DNA of 64,000 nt, from NCBI RefSeq assembly GCF_000222025.1, contig NZ_AFQO01000015.1, positions 1 through 64,000 of the forward strand, written 5' to 3'. Both the position numbers and the translations under genes were made by a program. The notes below the pieces were generated by a model. The model was not told the DNA's origin. It ran no database searches and was given only the letters and a program-made list of their open reading frames with translations. Positions 22,138 to 34,096 of the stretch are shown here, one piece after another. Source of the DNA: Haemophilus haemolyticus M19501 (GTDB lineage Bacteria > Pseudomonadota > Gammaproteobacteria > Enterobacterales > Pasteurellaceae). Position 1 is the first letter of the stretch. The number at the start of each line of letters is the position of its first letter.

Positions 22138-22158
22138 GTCACCCATACGAAAGGTGAC
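22138..22158 (-). promoter_or_regulatory. thrS translational operator mimicking the tRNA-Thr anticodon arm
   Basis: On the minus strand, GUCACC (22158-22153) pairs with GGUGAC (22143-22138). A further U-G wobble leaves a 7-nt loop UUCGUAU: U at position 33, CGU as a threonine anticodon at 34-36, A at position 37. The hairpin ends about 10 nt before the AAGGA ribosome binding site. In E. coli, ThrRS represses its own mRNA by binding such an anticodon-like hairpin. The structure is seen; the function is inferred from that precedent. Confidence 0.75.
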
Positions 22159-22400
22159 GTGTTCGTTTAAAATTCTATAAAAATTAACCGCACTTTAGCC
22201 CTACTTGGCTTCATTCCTACCATTGAACGAGCAAAATTAGGCAAAAAATGCGTGGCAAATTCTATCACTTTCTTGAAGTATTGTTAAATAAATGTCCATA
22301 TTTTACAAAAAGGAAATAATGTTTTTCTGACTAAAGGATTTATGTCTTCAAAATAAAGGCTAGAATAACCGCACTTTTAACTAGGTAGCAAGGAATAAAA

Positions 22401-22985
22401 ATGAACAACGTATTAGTATTAAAATCTAGCATTTCAGGAAATAACTCGCAAACTAATCAATTAGCTGATTATGCTATCAAAAAATTACAAGGTAATCACA
22501 TTGTCGTACGCGATCTAGCCCAACAACCTCTTCCATATTTTGATACCGCAGCTGCAATTGCTGTGCGTGGAGAACCAAAAACAACAGAAGAAAAACAACT
22601 TCTCGCGTTGTCTGATGAATTAATCGAAGAATTAAAAAACGCACAGACATTAATAATTGGTGCACCAATGTATAATTTAAACATACCAACACAATTAAAA
22701 AGCTATTTTGATTTTATCGCACGTCCTCGCGTTACTTTCCAATATACAGCAAACGACCCTGAGGGTTTATTAAAAGGCAAAAAAGCCATTGTGTTATGTG
22801 CATTTGGCGGGTTGTATGATGAAGAAAATTTAGTAACACAATATATGAAATCAATTCTAGGTTTTATCGGTATCACAGATGTGCAATTTGTTTATGCACA
22901 AGGCATTGGATTGGGTGCTGAAGCCATTGAAAAAGCACAATCATCTGCGAAAAATAAAATTAATGAACTTATCGCAAGCCTTTAA
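22401..22985 (+). CDS. azoR: FMN-dependent NADH-azoreductase / quinone reductase
   Basis: This 194-residue flavodoxin-fold enzyme (formerly misnamed acpD) reduces azo dyes and, more likely physiologically, quinones, protecting against thiol-reactive stress. Family segments are visible: the N-terminal phosphate loop [40 protein letters not shown] around residues 90-112, and [21 protein letters not shown]. Length is normal (E. coli 201). It is monocistronic, ahead of a paired-USS terminator shared with topA. Confidence 0.93.
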   Translation: MNNVLVLKSSISGNNSQTNQLADYAIKKLQGNHIVVRDLAQQPLPYFDTAAAIAVRGEPKTTEEKQLLALSDELIEELKNAQTLIIGAPMYNLNIPTQLKSYFDFIARPRVTFQYTANDPEGLLKGKKAIVLCAFGGLYDEENLVTQYMKSILGFIGITDVQFVYAQGIGLGAEAIEKAQSSAKNKINELIASL

Positions 22986-23028
22986 TTCTCAGATAATCTA
23001 AAAAATATAAGAAAATGTATTACAAACA

Positions 23029-23056
23029 AAAAAGTGCGGTAATTTACCGCACTTTT
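23029..23056. terminator. Paired-USS terminator between azoR and topA
   Basis: AAAAGTGCGGTAA and TTTACCGCACTTTT form a nearly perfect stem of two inverted uptake signals with A/T tracts on both sides, between converging genes. Confidence 0.9.
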
Positions 23057-23060
23057 CTTC

Positions 23061-25667
23061 TTATTTCTTTCGTTCAACCCATTTTCCATTGATGAAATCA
23101 ACCATCCATTTCGTTGCTTTTCCATCTTTTTCAGAAGTCACATATTGTTTCTTCTCTTTACGACTAAAACGAACAATCGCTTCATTCCCTTCTGGGTCTT
23201 TTTGTGGTGCATCGGCTAAATAAGCTAATTTTTCAGGTAAACGCTCGCGATATTGCACTAGTTCTGCGATTTTAACTGGGCGTGTTTCACGGGATTTCGG
23301 GAAGTTATGCGCTGACATAAATACACCACTCGCACCATCACGCAATACAAAGTACGCATCAGATTTTTCACATTTTAGCTCAGGAAAATGTACTGGATCT
23401 TCTTTCGGTGGTGCAACTTCGCCATTTTTCAAAATTTTGCGCGTGTTATCGCAATTTGTACATCCCATATACTTGCCAAAACGACCAAGTTTTAAATGCA
23501 TATCTGCACCGCATTTATCACACTCAACAACAGGGCCATCATAACCTTTAATTTTGAATGAACCTTCTTCAATTAAATATCCATCACAATTTGGATTATT
23601 ACCGCAAATATGGATTTTACGATGGGCATCGATTACATAACTGTCCATTGCCGTTCCACATTTTGTACAACGTTTACGATCCATTAATGCTTTGGTTTCT
23701 GAAGATTCATCTAAAACATTCAATAATTCTGCTTCAGGAATTAAATTAATCGTCGTTTTACACCGCTCTTTTGGCGGCAATGCATAACCTGTACATCCTA
23801 AAAACACCCCTGTACTTGCCGTGCGAATGGCCATATTTCTGTCACAGGTTGGGCATTTAATATCTGTTTCCACAAGGCTATTCGGGCGCATACCGCCTTC
23901 AAGTTCATCTAATTCAGCTTTAGAAAGTTGGCTAGAAAAATCCTTGAAGAATTGATTTAATTCAGTTTTCCAATTTACTGAACCAGAGGCAATTTTATCT
24001 AAAGTATCTTCCATATTCGCGGTGAAATCGTAATTCATTAATTCACCAAAAGACTCATTGAGGCGATCAGTTACAATTTCGCCCATCTTTTCTGCATAGA
24101 AACGACGATTTTCAGTACGAACATAACCACGTTCTTGAATAGTGGAAATAATTGCCGCATAAGTGGAAGGTCTGCCAATACCACGTTTTTCCAATTCTTT
24201 TACTAAAGCCGCTTCAGTAAAACGAGCAGGTGGTTTAGTAAAGTGTTGTGTTGGTTGCACTTCTTTTAAAGCAAGTTTTTCTGACACAGCAACTGAAGGC
24301 AATTCTTGATCTTCAGGATTTTTGCCTATTTGTGGTAATACTTTTGTCCAACCATCAAAACGTAAAATTCTGCCCTTTGCTTTCAAGGTATAATCGCCAG
24401 CGGTAACGGTCAGCGTGCTACTATCATATTGTGCAGGTGGCATTTGACATGCTAAAAATTGACACCAAATTAAATCATAAAGGCGTACTGCGTCTTTTTC
24501 CATTCCCTCTAAAGATTCAGGCAATGCTCGAATATCTGATGGACGAATAGCCTCATGCGCCTCTTGCGCATTTTCTTTACTAGAATAGAAATTTGGTTTT
24601 TCTGGTAAATATTGTGCACCAAAATGATTTTCAATATAGCTACGCGCCATATTAAGCGCATCTTGACTCAAATTGGTTGAATCCGTACGCATATAAGTAA
24701 TGTAACCCGCTTCATATAAACGTTGGGCTAACATCATTGTTTTTTTAACGCCAAATCCCAAGCGAGTACTTGCCGTTTGTTGAAGTGTTGATGTAATAAA
24801 TGGCGCACGAGGGCGAGAACTTGTTGGCTTAGTTTCCAAATCTGTGACAACGTAATCTGAAACATTCAGAAAATCTACCGCACTTTGTGCTTCTTTTTGA
24901 TTTTTTGGATCAAATTTCTCGCCTTTATAATCCGTAATATCCAAGCGTATAGCTTGTTTATTTTGATTATTCGTAAGGACGGCAACTTCCCAATATTCTT
25001 CAGGCTGGAACGCTTTAATTTCACGCTCGCGTTCTACTAGTAATTTAACCGCAACCGATTGAACTCGACCAGCAGAAAGCCCGCGCGCGACTTTTTTCCA
25101 AAGTAGCGGAGATACCATAAAGCCCACTACTCTATCTAAAAAACGACGAGTTTGTTGAGCATTAACACGATCCATATTTAATTGTTCAGGCTTTTCAAAA
25201 GCCTGTTTAATGGCATTTTTAGTGATTTCGTTAAACACCACGCGACTAAAACGATCATCGTTACCACCAATCACTTCACGTAAATGCCACGCAATCGCTT
25301 CCCCTTCTCTATCCAAGTCGGTTGCGAGATAAATGTGATCTGCTTTTTTAGCAAGCGACTTTAATTCGGAAACCACTTTTTCTTTACCAGGCAGAATCTG
25401 ATAATTTGCTTTCCAATCGTGATAAGGATCAATCCCCATACGTTTAACTAAGGCGTTACGTTCCTTTTCTGCCTTAATTTTTGCCTTTTCTTCGGCATCC
25501 ATACCTTTGGTTGAAATTGGTTTAGCTTTTTCACCTGTACTAGAACCAACCGTCGGCAAATCACGAATATGTCCCACGCTCGATTTCACGACATATTGGC
25601 TACCTAAATACTTATTAATAGTTTTTGCTTTTGCTGGCGACTCCACAATCACCAAGGATTTACTCAT
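23061..25667 (-). CDS. topA: DNA topoisomerase I
   Basis: This 868-residue type IA topoisomerase relaxes negative supercoils. The N-terminal Toprim domain has [17 protein letters not shown] and the [13 protein letters not shown] acidic cluster. The catalytic tyrosine lies in [14 protein letters not shown]. The C-terminal part carries Cys4-type zinc ribbons ([33 protein letters not shown]) followed by a basic tail ending WVERKK. Length is close to E. coli TopA (865). It diverges from the LysR gene across 95 bp. Confidence 0.97.
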   Translation of the reverse strand: MSKSLVIVESPAKAKTINKYLGSQYVVKSSVGHIRDLPTVGSSTGEKAKPISTKGMDAEEKAKIKAEKERNALVKRMGIDPYHDWKANYQILPGKEKVVSELKSLAKKADHIYLATDLDREGEAIAWHLREVIGGNDDRFSRVVFNEITKNAIKQAFEKPEQLNMDRVNAQQTRRFLDRVVGFMVSPLLWKKVARGLSAGRVQSVAVKLLVEREREIKAFQPEEYWEVAVLTNNQNKQAIRLDITDYKGEKFDPKNQKEAQSAVDFLNVSDYVVTDLETKPTSSRPRAPFITSTLQQTASTRLGFGVKKTMMLAQRLYEAGYITYMRTDSTNLSQDALNMARSYIENHFGAQYLPEKPNFYSSKENAQEAHEAIRPSDIRALPESLEGMEKDAVRLYDLIWCQFLACQMPPAQYDSSTLTVTAGDYTLKAKGRILRFDGWTKVLPQIGKNPEDQELPSVAVSEKLALKEVQPTQHFTKPPARFTEAALVKELEKRGIGRPSTYAAIISTIQERGYVRTENRRFYAEKMGEIVTDRLNESFGELMNYDFTANMEDTLDKIASGSVNWKTELNQFFKDFSSQLSKAELDELEGGMRPNSLVETDIKCPTCDRNMAIRTASTGVFLGCTGYALPPKERCKTTINLIPEAELLNVLDESSETKALMDRKRCTKCGTAMDSYVIDAHRKIHICGNNPNCDGYLIEEGSFKIKGYDGPVVECDKCGADMHLKLGRFGKYMGCTNCDNTRKILKNGEVAPPKEDPVHFPELKCEKSDAYFVLRDGASGVFMSAHNFPKSRETRPVKIAELVQYRERLPEKLAYLADAPQKDPEGNEAIVRFSRKEKKQYVTSEKDGKATKWMVDFINGKWVERKK

Positions 25668-25762
25668 TTGATTACCTAATATTACTAGAATTTTGTAAAA
25701 TTGGCGGTATAGTGCAAAGTTATGTTGGCAAAATCAAGCATTTTTTCAAAAAAGGTCTATAA

Positions 25763-26680
25763 ATGGATAAACTCAACGCGATTTCTATTTTCTGCAAAGT
25801 CATTGAAACCCAAAGTTTTACTTTGGCAGCAAAGCAACAAAATATTTCTGTGGCGATGGCAAGCAAATTAGTTTCACAATTAGAAGAACATTTAAAAACA
25901 CGATTGTTACAACGTACCACCAGAAAAATTATGCCTACTGAAGCTGGAATGATGTATTATCAACGTTGCCAAGGAATTTTGCTTGATTTAGATGAAGCAG
26001 ATTCCAGCATTACTCAGCTTACCAGTTCATTACAAGGAAATTTACTGATTTCCGTTCCTCGTGATTTTGGTTTACTTTTTATTGCACCAAATTTACCCAC
26101 TTTTATGGCTAAGCATCCTCATTTGCATATTGAAGTTGAATTTAATGATAAGAAAATCGATTTATTATCCGAAGGCTATGATCTTGCTCTTCGTATTGGT
26201 TATATGGAAGATAGCTCGTTGGTTTCACGTAAAATAGGAACTACTACTGTTCATTTTGCAGCGTCGCCTAATTATCTTGAAACGAATGGTATTCCACAAA
26301 CGCCTGATGATTTAGAACATCACAATGGCTTACTTTATAAAAATGCAATGAATCAGGTAAATTGGGTTGGTTCACGTATAAATCAAACCCAACGTTTCAA
26401 AATCCAATCCAAAGTAGTAAGTAATAGCGGTTTTGCCTTATTAAATATGGCAAAAGCGGGACTAGGTATTGCTAATTTACCAAAATTTATTTTAGGTAGA
26501 GCCTTTGAAAAAGGCGAGCTTATTGAAATATTGCCAGAATATAAACAACAAAAATTAGAAATTCACGTGGTCTATCCAAACAGAAGACATTTGCCAATAA
26601 AAGTGCGGGCATTTATTGAATTTTTATCTGGCTTAGGCTTGAGTTCAGAAATTTTGCAAAATCCTGAAGATAGCCACTAA
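25763..26680 (+). CDS. LysR-family transcriptional regulator
   Basis: This 305-residue regulator has an N-terminal winged helix-turn-helix (about 1-60: MDKLNAISIFCKVIETQSFTLAAKQQNIS) and a periplasmic-binding-protein-like effector domain (about 90-295). It resembles the CrgA/DmlR subgroup. It diverges from topA, but LysR partners are not obvious: the downstream genes pntB and pntA are on the opposite strand and converge on it. The effector and targets are unknown. A USS lies near its 3' end. Confidence 0.9.
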   Translation: MDKLNAISIFCKVIETQSFTLAAKQQNISVAMASKLVSQLEEHLKTRLLQRTTRKIMPTEAGMMYYQRCQGILLDLDEADSSITQLTSSLQGNLLISVPRDFGLLFIAPNLPTFMAKHPHLHIEVEFNDKKIDLLSEGYDLALRIGYMEDSSLVSRKIGTTTVHFAASPNYLETNGIPQTPDDLEHHNGLLYKNAMNQVNWVGSRINQTQRFKIQSKVVSNSGFALLNMAKAGLGIANLPKFILGRAFEKGELIEILPEYKQQKLEIHVVYPNRRHLPIKVRAFIEFLSGLGLSSEILQNPEDSH

Positions 26681-26691
26681 ACGCTATAAAA

Positions 26692-26729
26692 AAATACCGC
26701 ACTTAGCAATCCCAAGTGCGGTTATTTTT
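26692..26729. terminator. Paired-USS terminator between the LysR gene and pntB
   Basis: TACCGCACTT (26695-26704) and AAGTGCGGT (26714-26722) form a stem around a 9-nt loop, with a T-run on the plus strand and A-run on the other side. Confidence 0.85.
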
Positions 26730-26739
26730 AGAGGTGTTT

Positions 26740-28164
26740 TTATAATGCTTTTAAAATATCTTCAACGCGATCTTTTGCATCACCAAAGAGCATTTGCGTA
26801 TTCTCTTTAAAGAATAATGGGTTTTGTACGCCAGCGTAGCCCACAGCCATTGAACGTTTGAACACAATCACATTTTGTGCTTTCCATACTTCTAACACTG
26901 GCATTCCTGCGATTGGGCTATTTGGATCTTCCATCGCAGCTGGGTTTACCGTATCGTTCGCACCGATAACCAATACCACATCTGTATCAGCGAAATCGTC
27001 GTTGATTTCATCCATTTCAAGTACCACATCGTAAGGCACTTTTGCTTCAGCTAAAAGCACGTTCATATGCCCCGGTAAACGTCCTGCAACAGGATGAATA
27101 CCAAAACGAACGTTCACACCACGTTCACGCAATTTTGCCGTAATATCAGCGACTGGATATTGTGCTTGTGCCACAGCCATACCATATCCCGGCGTGATAA
27201 TTACAGAACTTGCATTTTTCAACAATTCAGCCACTTCTTCCGCTGTAGTTTCACGGTGTTCGCCTTGTTCTTCGCTTGAAGAAACTTGAACATCGTTACC
27301 AAAACCACCCGCAATTACGCTCACAAATGAACGGTTCATCGCTTTACACATAATGTAAGACAGAATTGCACCAGAAGAACCAACAAGCGCGCCTGTAACG
27401 ATGAGCAAATCATTATTCAACATAAAACCTGCTGCTGCCGCTGCCCAACCTGAATAAGAGTTAAGCATTGATACCACAACTGGCATATCTGCCCCACCGA
27501 TTGATGCCACTAAGTGCCATCCAAATGCAAGCGCAATCGCTGTCATTAATAACACAGGGAAAATGCTTTCTGGATTATTCAAGAATGCAACCATCAATAA
27601 TGCAGATACCACAAGTGCGGCTAAATTTAATTTATGGCGATGCGGTAACATTAATGCTTTTGAATTAATTTTCCCGCTCAATTTACCAAATGCGACAACA
27701 GAACCAGTGAAAGTTACTGCACCGATAAAAATACCTAAAAATACTTCGACATTATGAATATTCGTTAATACCGCTTGTTCAGCTACAAATGCGGCTTGTG
27801 CTGCTGCATCTAATCCTTCTGGCATTAATGTCTCATGGTGTAAACCATAGCTATTAAAGCCTACGAGTACAGCCGCTAAACCGACGAAACTGTGAAGAAT
27901 CGCCACAAGTTCTGGCATTTCAGTCATTTCTACTTTTAATGCACGTTGAACACCGATTGCACCACCGATGATCATTGCAATAATGATCCAAAATGTTCCT
28001 TCAGAATGAGGCCCAAAAATTGTTGCGATAAGGGCAATTGTCATACCAACAATACCGAACCAACAACCTGCTTTAGCAGTTTCATGTTTAGAAAGTCCTG
28101 CCAAGCTCATAATGAAAAGTAATGCTGCTAAAATATACGCAGCCTGTACTAAACCTTCAGACAT
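26740..28164 (-). CDS. pntB: NAD(P) transhydrogenase, beta subunit
   Basis: This 474-residue subunit of the proton-translocating transhydrogenase couples proton influx to hydride transfer from NADH to NADP+. The first half is about nine membrane segments (domain II); the C-terminal domain III binds NADP(H), with [10 protein letters not shown] (about 316-325) and the [14 protein letters not shown] segment. Length is near E. coli PntB (462). It follows pntA by 10 bp in one operon. Confidence 0.97.
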   Translation of the reverse strand: MSEGLVQAAYILAALLFIMSLAGLSKHETAKAGCWFGIVGMTIALIATIFGPHSEGTFWIIIAMIIGGAIGVQRALKVEMTEMPELVAILHSFVGLAAVLVGFNSYGLHHETLMPEGLDAAAQAAFVAEQAVLTNIHNVEVFLGIFIGAVTFTGSVVAFGKLSGKINSKALMLPHRHKLNLAALVVSALLMVAFLNNPESIFPVLLMTAIALAFGWHLVASIGGADMPVVVSMLNSYSGWAAAAAGFMLNNDLLIVTGALVGSSGAILSYIMCKAMNRSFVSVIAGGFGNDVQVSSSEEQGEHRETTAEEVAELLKNASSVIITPGYGMAVAQAQYPVADITAKLRERGVNVRFGIHPVAGRLPGHMNVLLAEAKVPYDVVLEMDEINDDFADTDVVLVIGANDTVNPAAMEDPNSPIAGMPVLEVWKAQNVIVFKRSMAVGYAGVQNPLFFKENTQMLFGDAKDRVEDILKAL

Positions 28165-28174
28165 TGTGCGCCCC

Positions 28175-29713
28175 TTAACCTTTTCTAAACATTGCTAACA
28201 TACGTTGTGTGACACGGAAACCACCAAAAATATTGATGCTTGCCACCAAAATCGCCACAAAAGCTAAGGCATCGATAAATAGATTGCCTGTTGGCTGACG
28301 AATTTGTAATAACGCCCCAACAATAATAATGCCTGAAATTGCATTTGTTACTGCCATTAATGGTGTGTGAAGTGCATGGCTAACATTCCAAACCACGTAA
28401 TACCCCACCACGCAAGCTAAAACAAATACAGTGAAATGTGATAAAAATGCCGCTGGTGCAACAGAAGCTAACCAAAGGAATAACACACCAACACCTGCCA
28501 TCACACCGTATTTCACACGAGGATCTGTTGGTTTAGATTCTTTTTTCTCTGCCACTGGTGCAGCTTTGGTTTCTTGTTTTGGTTGTGCAGACACTTGAAT
28601 TTGTGCTGGTGGAATTTCTTCTCCATCACGAACAACGGTTACACCACGAAGAACCACATCTTCAAAATCAATATTGATATTGCCATCTTTCTCTTTGCAC
28701 AAAAGTTTTAATAAATTGACTAAGTTTGTGCCGTACAGTTGGGAAGATTGCGTTGGTAAACGGCTTGGAAAATCTGTATAACCAATCACTTTCACTTGGT
28801 TTTCAGTTGTAACAACTTTCCCTGCTTGAGTATATTCACAGTTACCACCAGTTGCAGCGGCTAAATCCACAATTACCGAACCTGGTTTCATTGAATCCAC
28901 CATTTCTTTAGTAATCAAACGAGGTGCTGGTTTACCTGGAATGGCTGCCGTAGTAATAATAATATCGACTTCTTTAGCTTGTTCTGCGTAAAGCTCCATC
29001 GCACGACGGTTAAATTCTTCCGACATCACTTTCGCATAACCATCTCCACTGCCGCCTTCTTCTTTGAAATCAATTTCTAAGAAGCTCGCACCCATACTCT
29101 GAACTTGCTCTTTCACTTCAGGACGAGAGTCAAAAGCACGAACAATTGCCCCAAGGCTATTTGCCGCACCAATTGCCGCCAAACCAGCCACGCCCGCACC
29201 AATTACCAACACTTTTGCAGGTGGAACTTTACCTGCTGCAGTAATTTGCCCAGTAAAGAAGCTACCAAATTCATGTGCAGCTTCAATAACAGCGCGATAA
29301 CCAGAAATATTCGCCATAGAAGAAAGCGCATCCAATGCTTGCGCACGAGAAATACGAGGCACCGCATCCATTGCTAACACATTAATTTTCTTCGCTGTGA
29401 GTTTTTTCATTAACTCAGGATTTTGCATACGCCAAATAAAACTCACAAGCGTTGCCCCTTCCTTCATTTGAGCAATTTCTTCATCTGTCGGTGCATTTAC
29501 TTTGAAGATGATATCCGATTGCCAAATTTCAGCCGACGTACCGATCTTCGCGCCCGCCTCTAAAAATGCTTGATCTTCAAAACTAGCTTTAAAACCTGCA
29601 TCGTGTTCCACGATCACGTCAAAGCCCAATTTCAATATTTGCTGAACCGTTTTCGGCGTTGCCGCCACACGGCTCTCATTCTCAAGCAGCTCTCTAGGTA
29701 CACCAATTAACAT
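28175..29713 (-). CDS. pntA: NAD(P) transhydrogenase, alpha subunit
   Basis: This 512-residue subunit carries the NAD(H)-binding domain I (alanine-dehydrogenase-like; [22 protein letters not shown] at about 170-190) and four C-terminal membrane segments that join domain II. The first residues [20 protein letters not shown] are diagnostic. Length matches E. coli PntA (510). It is the first gene of pntAB. A CRP-like site lies about 150 bp upstream. Confidence 0.97.
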   Translation of the reverse strand: MLIGVPRELLENESRVAATPKTVQQILKLGFDVIVEHDAGFKASFEDQAFLEAGAKIGTSAEIWQSDIIFKVNAPTDEEIAQMKEGATLVSFIWRMQNPELMKKLTAKKINVLAMDAVPRISRAQALDALSSMANISGYRAVIEAAHEFGSFFTGQITAAGKVPPAKVLVIGAGVAGLAAIGAANSLGAIVRAFDSRPEVKEQVQSMGASFLEIDFKEEGGSGDGYAKVMSEEFNRRAMELYAEQAKEVDIIITTAAIPGKPAPRLITKEMVDSMKPGSVIVDLAAATGGNCEYTQAGKVVTTENQVKVIGYTDFPSRLPTQSSQLYGTNLVNLLKLLCKEKDGNINIDFEDVVLRGVTVVRDGEEIPPAQIQVSAQPKQETKAAPVAEKKESKPTDPRVKYGVMAGVGVLFLWLASVAPAAFLSHFTVFVLACVVGYYVVWNVSHALHTPLMAVTNAISGIIIVGALLQIRQPTGNLFIDALAFVAILVASINIFGGFRVTQRMLAMFRKG

Positions 29714-29864
29714 ACTGTTTCCCTCTGATTGATGATTGGGTTGATGAGATTAATGAACAAACCTTCGCCTATTCATCGTTAAAATGACAAAAAGTCAAAC
29801 GGATACAACTGTATCATTGATTGAATGAAAATAGGTAACGTTTTTAAGTGGTTTTACAAGATAT

Positions 29865-29880
29865 TGTGATAGGGGTCACG
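29865..29880. promoter_or_regulatory. CRP-like site upstream of pntAB
   Basis: TGTGATAGGGGTCACG matches the CRP half-sites TGTGA-N6-TCACA with one mismatch. It lies between pntA (start 29713) and glgP (end 29973), so pntAB is the only downstream target. Distance to the gene is somewhat long. Confidence 0.5.
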
Positions 29881-29930
29881 AAAAATCTCATATAAAAAAC
29901 ATCTCAAAAATTTACCGCACTTTCTATAAA

Positions 29931-29962
29931 AAACACCACAAGCAAAAACTTGTGGTGTTTTC
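29931..29962 (-). terminator. glgP terminator
   Basis: AAACACCACAAG and CTTGTGGTGTTT form a perfect 12-bp stem with a 6-nt loop, 13 bp beyond the glgP stop. Confidence 0.85.
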
Positions 29963-29972
29963 TATTTTATTA

Positions 29973-32438
29973 TTAATCACCTAATTGAACAGGCTCGACT
30001 TTCCAAATTCTCTCTGAGTACTCTTTAATCGTGCGGTCAGATGAAAAGAAGCCCATATTCACGATATTTTGAATGGTGCTTTCAATCCATTGATCGCGTT
30101 GTTTATATTTTTCATCTACGGCTTTTTGAGTTTCTACATAACTACGGAAATCAGCGAACGCTTGATAATAATCGTGGTATTGCAAGCCTTGTAATAGTTG
30201 ATGATAACGTTGAGGATCTTCTGGTGAGAATTTACCTTCAATAATTTGATCCACAACTGTGCGTAATTGAGCATCATTTTGATAGTATTCAAATGATCGA
30301 TAACCGTCGCGACGAAGTTGTTCCACTTGTTCCACAGTATTACCAAAAATAAAGATGTTATCTTTACCCACGTTTTCTAAGATTTCCACGTTTGCACCGT
30401 CAAGTGTACCCAGTGTCAATGCACCATTTAAGGCAAACTTCATATTACTAGTGCCAGAAGCCTCTGTACCTGCAAGTGAGATTTGCTCAGAAATATCTGC
30501 TGCTGGGATGATAAGCTGTGCAAGGCTCACGCTGTAATTTGGAATAAACACTACTTTCAAGCGACCTTTCAAACGTTCATCGTTGTTAATTACATTCGCC
30601 ACATCATTGATTAAGTGAATGGTTTGTTTCGCAGCATAATAAGCCGAAGCCGCTTTACCAGCTAAAATAAATACACGCGGTTGCCAATCTTTTTCAGGGT
30701 TAGCAAGCATTTCATTGTAGCGAGCGATAATATGCAACACGTTCAACATTTGGCGTTTGTATTCGTGAATACGTTTTACTTGTACGTCAAATAAGGCATG
30801 CGGATCAAGCTCTACCCCTAACTCGCGTTTTACGTACTCCGCTAATTTCACTTTGTTAGCAAATTTAATATCAGCGACAGCCTCTTTAAATGCTTTTTCT
30901 TGTGCGAACGGTTTGAGTTTTTCGATTTGGCTTAAATCGCAACGCCATTCTGAACCGATATATTTATCAAATAATGCGGCTAATTGTGGGTTCGCCACGG
31001 CTAACCAACGACGCGGTGTGATACCATTTGTTACATTGGTGAAACGTTCTGGGAAGATGCGAGCAAAATCTGCAAAGGTTGAAGTTACCATTAAATCGGA
31101 ATGGATTTCGGCAACCCCGTTAATTTTGTGTGAACCTACCACGGATAGCCAGCCCATACGCACTTTGCGTTGGTAGCCTTCTTCGATAAGAGAAACACGG
31201 CGGATAAAATCGTTGTCCGTAGTTACGTAAGAACGAACATACTCTAAGAAATGATCATTGATTTCAAAAATCATCTGTAAATGACGTGGTAAGATTTTCG
31301 CCATCATTTCCACTGGCCAAGTTTCTAACGCTTCGGACATTAAAGTATGGCAGGTATAAGAGAAAATGTTACGCGTCATCTCCCAAGCTTTTTTCCATTC
31401 AAAACCTTCATCATCCACTAAAATACGCATTAATTCAGGAATCGCTAACGCTGGGTGAGTGTCATTTAAGTGGATCGCCACTTTATCTGCCAAGTTTTCA
31501 AGGCTATCGTGGGTGCGTTTGTGACGGCGTAAAATATCTTGAAGCGATGCAGAGACTAAGAAATACTCTTGACGTAAACGCAATTCGCGACCATTCCACG
31601 TAGAATCATCAGGGTAAAGCACGCGAGATAAGTTTTTATTTGCGGAGTGTTCTTCCAATGCGGCTAAATGTTCGCCACGGTTGAAGTCAGCAAGGTTAAA
31701 CACTTCGCCTGCGTGAGCCGACCATAAACGTAATGTCGCAGCAGAATTATTTTGATAACCTGGAATCATTTGGTCGTAAGCAAGTGCGGTCACTTTTTCG
31801 GTATCTTGCCAAATACATTTTTTGCCTTCGAAATGAATGTTTCCACCAAATTCTACGGTAAAGCGTTTAGATGGGCGAATAAACTCCCAAGGTGCACCTT
31901 TTTCAAGCCATGCATCTGGACGCTCAACTTGCTGACCATTTTCAATTTTTTGGCGGAACATACCATATTCATAACGAATACCGTAGCCCATACCTGGTAA
32001 ACCAAGGGTCGCAATAGAATCCATAAAACACGCTGCTAAACGACCTAAACCGCCATTACCCAAGCCAGGATCAACTTCTTTTTCTAAAACCTCTTCTAAA
32101 TCCACATTTAATTCAGAAAGTGCTTCCTGTGCTAATCCATAAATGCCTTCTGCAATCATCGCATTAGATAGCGTACGCCCGATTAAAAATTCCATTGAAA
32201 GGTAGTAAACACGGCGAGAATCTTCCGCACGAGTTTGGCGAGCAGTGGTAATCCAACCTTCGGTAACCAAATCACGCACAGCGTGAAGTGTTGCATTGAG
32301 CCAATCGCGTTGGCTCGCTTCACGCGGTGAGCGACCGATTAAGAAAATGAGTTTGTAAACGATTGATTTTTTAATCGCTTCAACGGTCATTTCAGGACGA
32401 TTATATTGGAATGGAGAATCAAAGTTATCCATTATCAT
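29973..32438 (-). CDS. glgP: Glycogen phosphorylase
   Basis: This 821-residue pyridoxal-phosphate enzyme releases glucose 1-phosphate from glycogen ends. GT35-family segments are clear: [15 protein letters not shown] (about 115-130), [28 protein letters not shown], and the PLP-lysine segment [27 protein letters not shown] near residue 660. Length is normal. Two closely spaced ATGs (32438, 32432) give the same protein within two residues. It follows glgA by 227 bp with a strong hairpin between. Confidence 0.96.
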   Translation of the reverse strand: MIMDNFDSPFQYNRPEMTVEAIKKSIVYKLIFLIGRSPREASQRDWLNATLHAVRDLVTEGWITTARQTRAEDSRRVYYLSMEFLIGRTLSNAMIAEGIYGLAQEALSELNVDLEEVLEKEVDPGLGNGGLGRLAACFMDSIATLGLPGMGYGIRYEYGMFRQKIENGQQVERPDAWLEKGAPWEFIRPSKRFTVEFGGNIHFEGKKCIWQDTEKVTALAYDQMIPGYQNNSAATLRLWSAHAGEVFNLADFNRGEHLAALEEHSANKNLSRVLYPDDSTWNGRELRLRQEYFLVSASLQDILRRHKRTHDSLENLADKVAIHLNDTHPALAIPELMRILVDDEGFEWKKAWEMTRNIFSYTCHTLMSEALETWPVEMMAKILPRHLQMIFEINDHFLEYVRSYVTTDNDFIRRVSLIEEGYQRKVRMGWLSVVGSHKINGVAEIHSDLMVTSTFADFARIFPERFTNVTNGITPRRWLAVANPQLAALFDKYIGSEWRCDLSQIEKLKPFAQEKAFKEAVADIKFANKVKLAEYVKRELGVELDPHALFDVQVKRIHEYKRQMLNVLHIIARYNEMLANPEKDWQPRVFILAGKAASAYYAAKQTIHLINDVANVINNDERLKGRLKVVFIPNYSVSLAQLIIPAADISEQISLAGTEASGTSNMKFALNGALTLGTLDGANVEILENVGKDNIFIFGNTVEQVEQLRRDGYRSFEYYQNDAQLRTVVDQIIEGKFSPEDPQRYHQLLQGLQYHDYYQAFADFRSYVETQKAVDEKYKQRDQWIESTIQNIVNMGFFSSDRTIKEYSERIWKVEPVQLGD

Positions 32439-32598
32439 AGGTAAAACCTCTATTAGAATGCTAAGAAATGATTAACGTAGAGTGTGTGAATTTGCAAAAA
32501 TCAATCAAAATTTGACCGCTCTTTGCATGCATGAATGTTGTTTACACAGCCTACAAAAGTAGTTCGAATTTTATGCTTATCTTTGTAAAAAACAAGCA

Positions 32599-32645
32599 CA
32601 ATCACACCGCTTGCAAAAGATTCTTACACAAGCGGTGTGATTGTT
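32599..32645 (-). terminator. Hairpin between glgA and glgP
   Basis: CAATCACACCGCTTG (32599-32613) and its exact complement (32629-32643) form a 15-bp stem with a 15-nt loop. Read on the minus strand it is followed, after a short gap, by a T-run. It may terminate or attenuate transcription between glgA and glgP. Confidence 0.65.
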
Positions 32646-32665
32646 AAGAAAGTTTATGAATAAAA

Positions 32666-34096
32666 CTACAAGCGTTCATAAAGCGTTCTATATTGCTCTG
32701 CAGCTTTACGCCAGCTGAAGTCTTGTTCCATTGCGTCCGTGCGTATCATTGACCAAGCTCTAGGTTTCTTCCAAATTGAAAATGCGTGCTGAAGGGTGCG
32801 GCGTAAATCATCTGCCGTTGCCTGTTTAAACACAAAACCTGTTGCAGTGCGAGCTTTGATACTTTCTGAAGTGCTATCCACCACCGTATCTGCCAAACCA
32901 CCCGTTTTACGAACAAGTGGAAGTGTGCCATATTGCAAACCATAAAGTTGGGTTAAGCCACAAGGCTCGAAACGGCTTGGCACTAAAATCACATCGCCAC
33001 CTGCCACCATTAAATGCGAAAGGGTTTCATCATAGCCTATTTTTACCGCAATATTGTTAGGATATTGCACTGCAAGCTCACGAATACCTTGTTCCAAGTG
33101 CGGTGCACCTGAACCTAAAATCATCAACTGCCCGCCTTGTTTAACAATTTCATCCGCACTTTCGATTAATAAATCGACACCTTTTTGCTCGGTTAAACGG
33201 GTAACCATCACAAAAGCTAACGCGTTTTCATCTTGTGGCAAATTGAAATACGCCTGCAGTTCGGCTTTATTTTTCTTTTTGCCTGCCATATATTTCAGTT
33301 TGTAATGGTGCGGAATGTATTGATCCACGTTCGGATGCCAAATATTTTCGTCCACGCCGTTTAATATCCCCACCAAACGACCTTGAGCTTTTAAGCCAGA
33401 AAGCAAGCCTTGCAAACCATAGGCAAATTCAGGTGTCGTGATTTCTTCTGCATAAGTTGGGCTTACCGCCGTGCTTGCATCAGAATAGAACAAGCCTGAT
33501 TTTAAATAAGAAATTTGTCCGAATAACTCCAAACCGTCCACATTAAACATTCCCGCAGGCAAACCAATTTCGTACAAATGATGATAAGAAAACCGCCCTT
33601 GATACGCCAAGTTATGAATAGTGAACACCGATTTCGCAGGGCGACCTTTGTTGAATAGATACGCTGCACATAAGCCTGCGTGCCAGTCGTGAGCATGTAC
33701 CATTTCTGCACGCCACCAGCTATCTAAACCTGTAGCTAATTCTGCGCCCACCCAACCGAGCAAGGCAAAACGTTTGTAGTTGTCGCCGTAGTCATTGTAA
33801 TAGGCATCGTGATAAGGATTGCCCTCGCGACCATATAAGTGCGGTGCGTCAATCAAATAGATCCCGACACCGTTATATTCTCCATAACGCAACTCCACGT
33901 GCCCAGCGAAGTTATCAAATTCGGCAACCACTTGGGTATTCGGAATGCCTGCTGTAATTGCAGGATAAGCAGGCAATAAAACGCGGGCATCTAGCCCTAT
34001 TTGGTTCTGTGCTTGGGGTAATGCCCCTAAAACATCGGCAAGCCCGCCTGTTTTTAAGAGCGGATAGAGTTCCGAGCAAACGTGTAAGATTTTCAT
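32666..34096 (-). CDS. glgA: Glycogen synthase
   Basis: This 476-residue GT5 enzyme extends glycogen chains from ADP-glucose. The N-terminal KTGGLADVLGALP motif (about 15-27) binds ADP-glucose, and the C-terminal half contains PSRFEPCGLTQLYGLQYGTLPLVRKTGGLADTV, with the catalytic glutamate in EPCG. Length matches E. coli GlgA (477). In Rd glgB-glgX-glgC lie upstream in one operon, from memory; here the upstream side is an IS element and tyrA, so ADP-glucose synthesis must be encoded elsewhere or is lost. Confidence 0.96.
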   Translation of the reverse strand: MKILHVCSELYPLLKTGGLADVLGALPQAQNQIGLDARVLLPAYPAITAGIPNTQVVAEFDNFAGHVELRYGEYNGVGIYLIDAPHLYGREGNPYHDAYYNDYGDNYKRFALLGWVGAELATGLDSWWRAEMVHAHDWHAGLCAAYLFNKGRPAKSVFTIHNLAYQGRFSYHHLYEIGLPAGMFNVDGLELFGQISYLKSGLFYSDASTAVSPTYAEEITTPEFAYGLQGLLSGLKAQGRLVGILNGVDENIWHPNVDQYIPHHYKLKYMAGKKKNKAELQAYFNLPQDENALAFVMVTRLTEQKGVDLLIESADEIVKQGGQLMILGSGAPHLEQGIRELAVQYPNNIAVKIGYDETLSHLMVAGGDVILVPSRFEPCGLTQLYGLQYGTLPLVRKTGGLADTVVDSTSESIKARTATGFVFKQATADDLRRTLQHAFSIWKKPRAWSMIRTDAMEQDFSWRKAAEQYRTLYERL

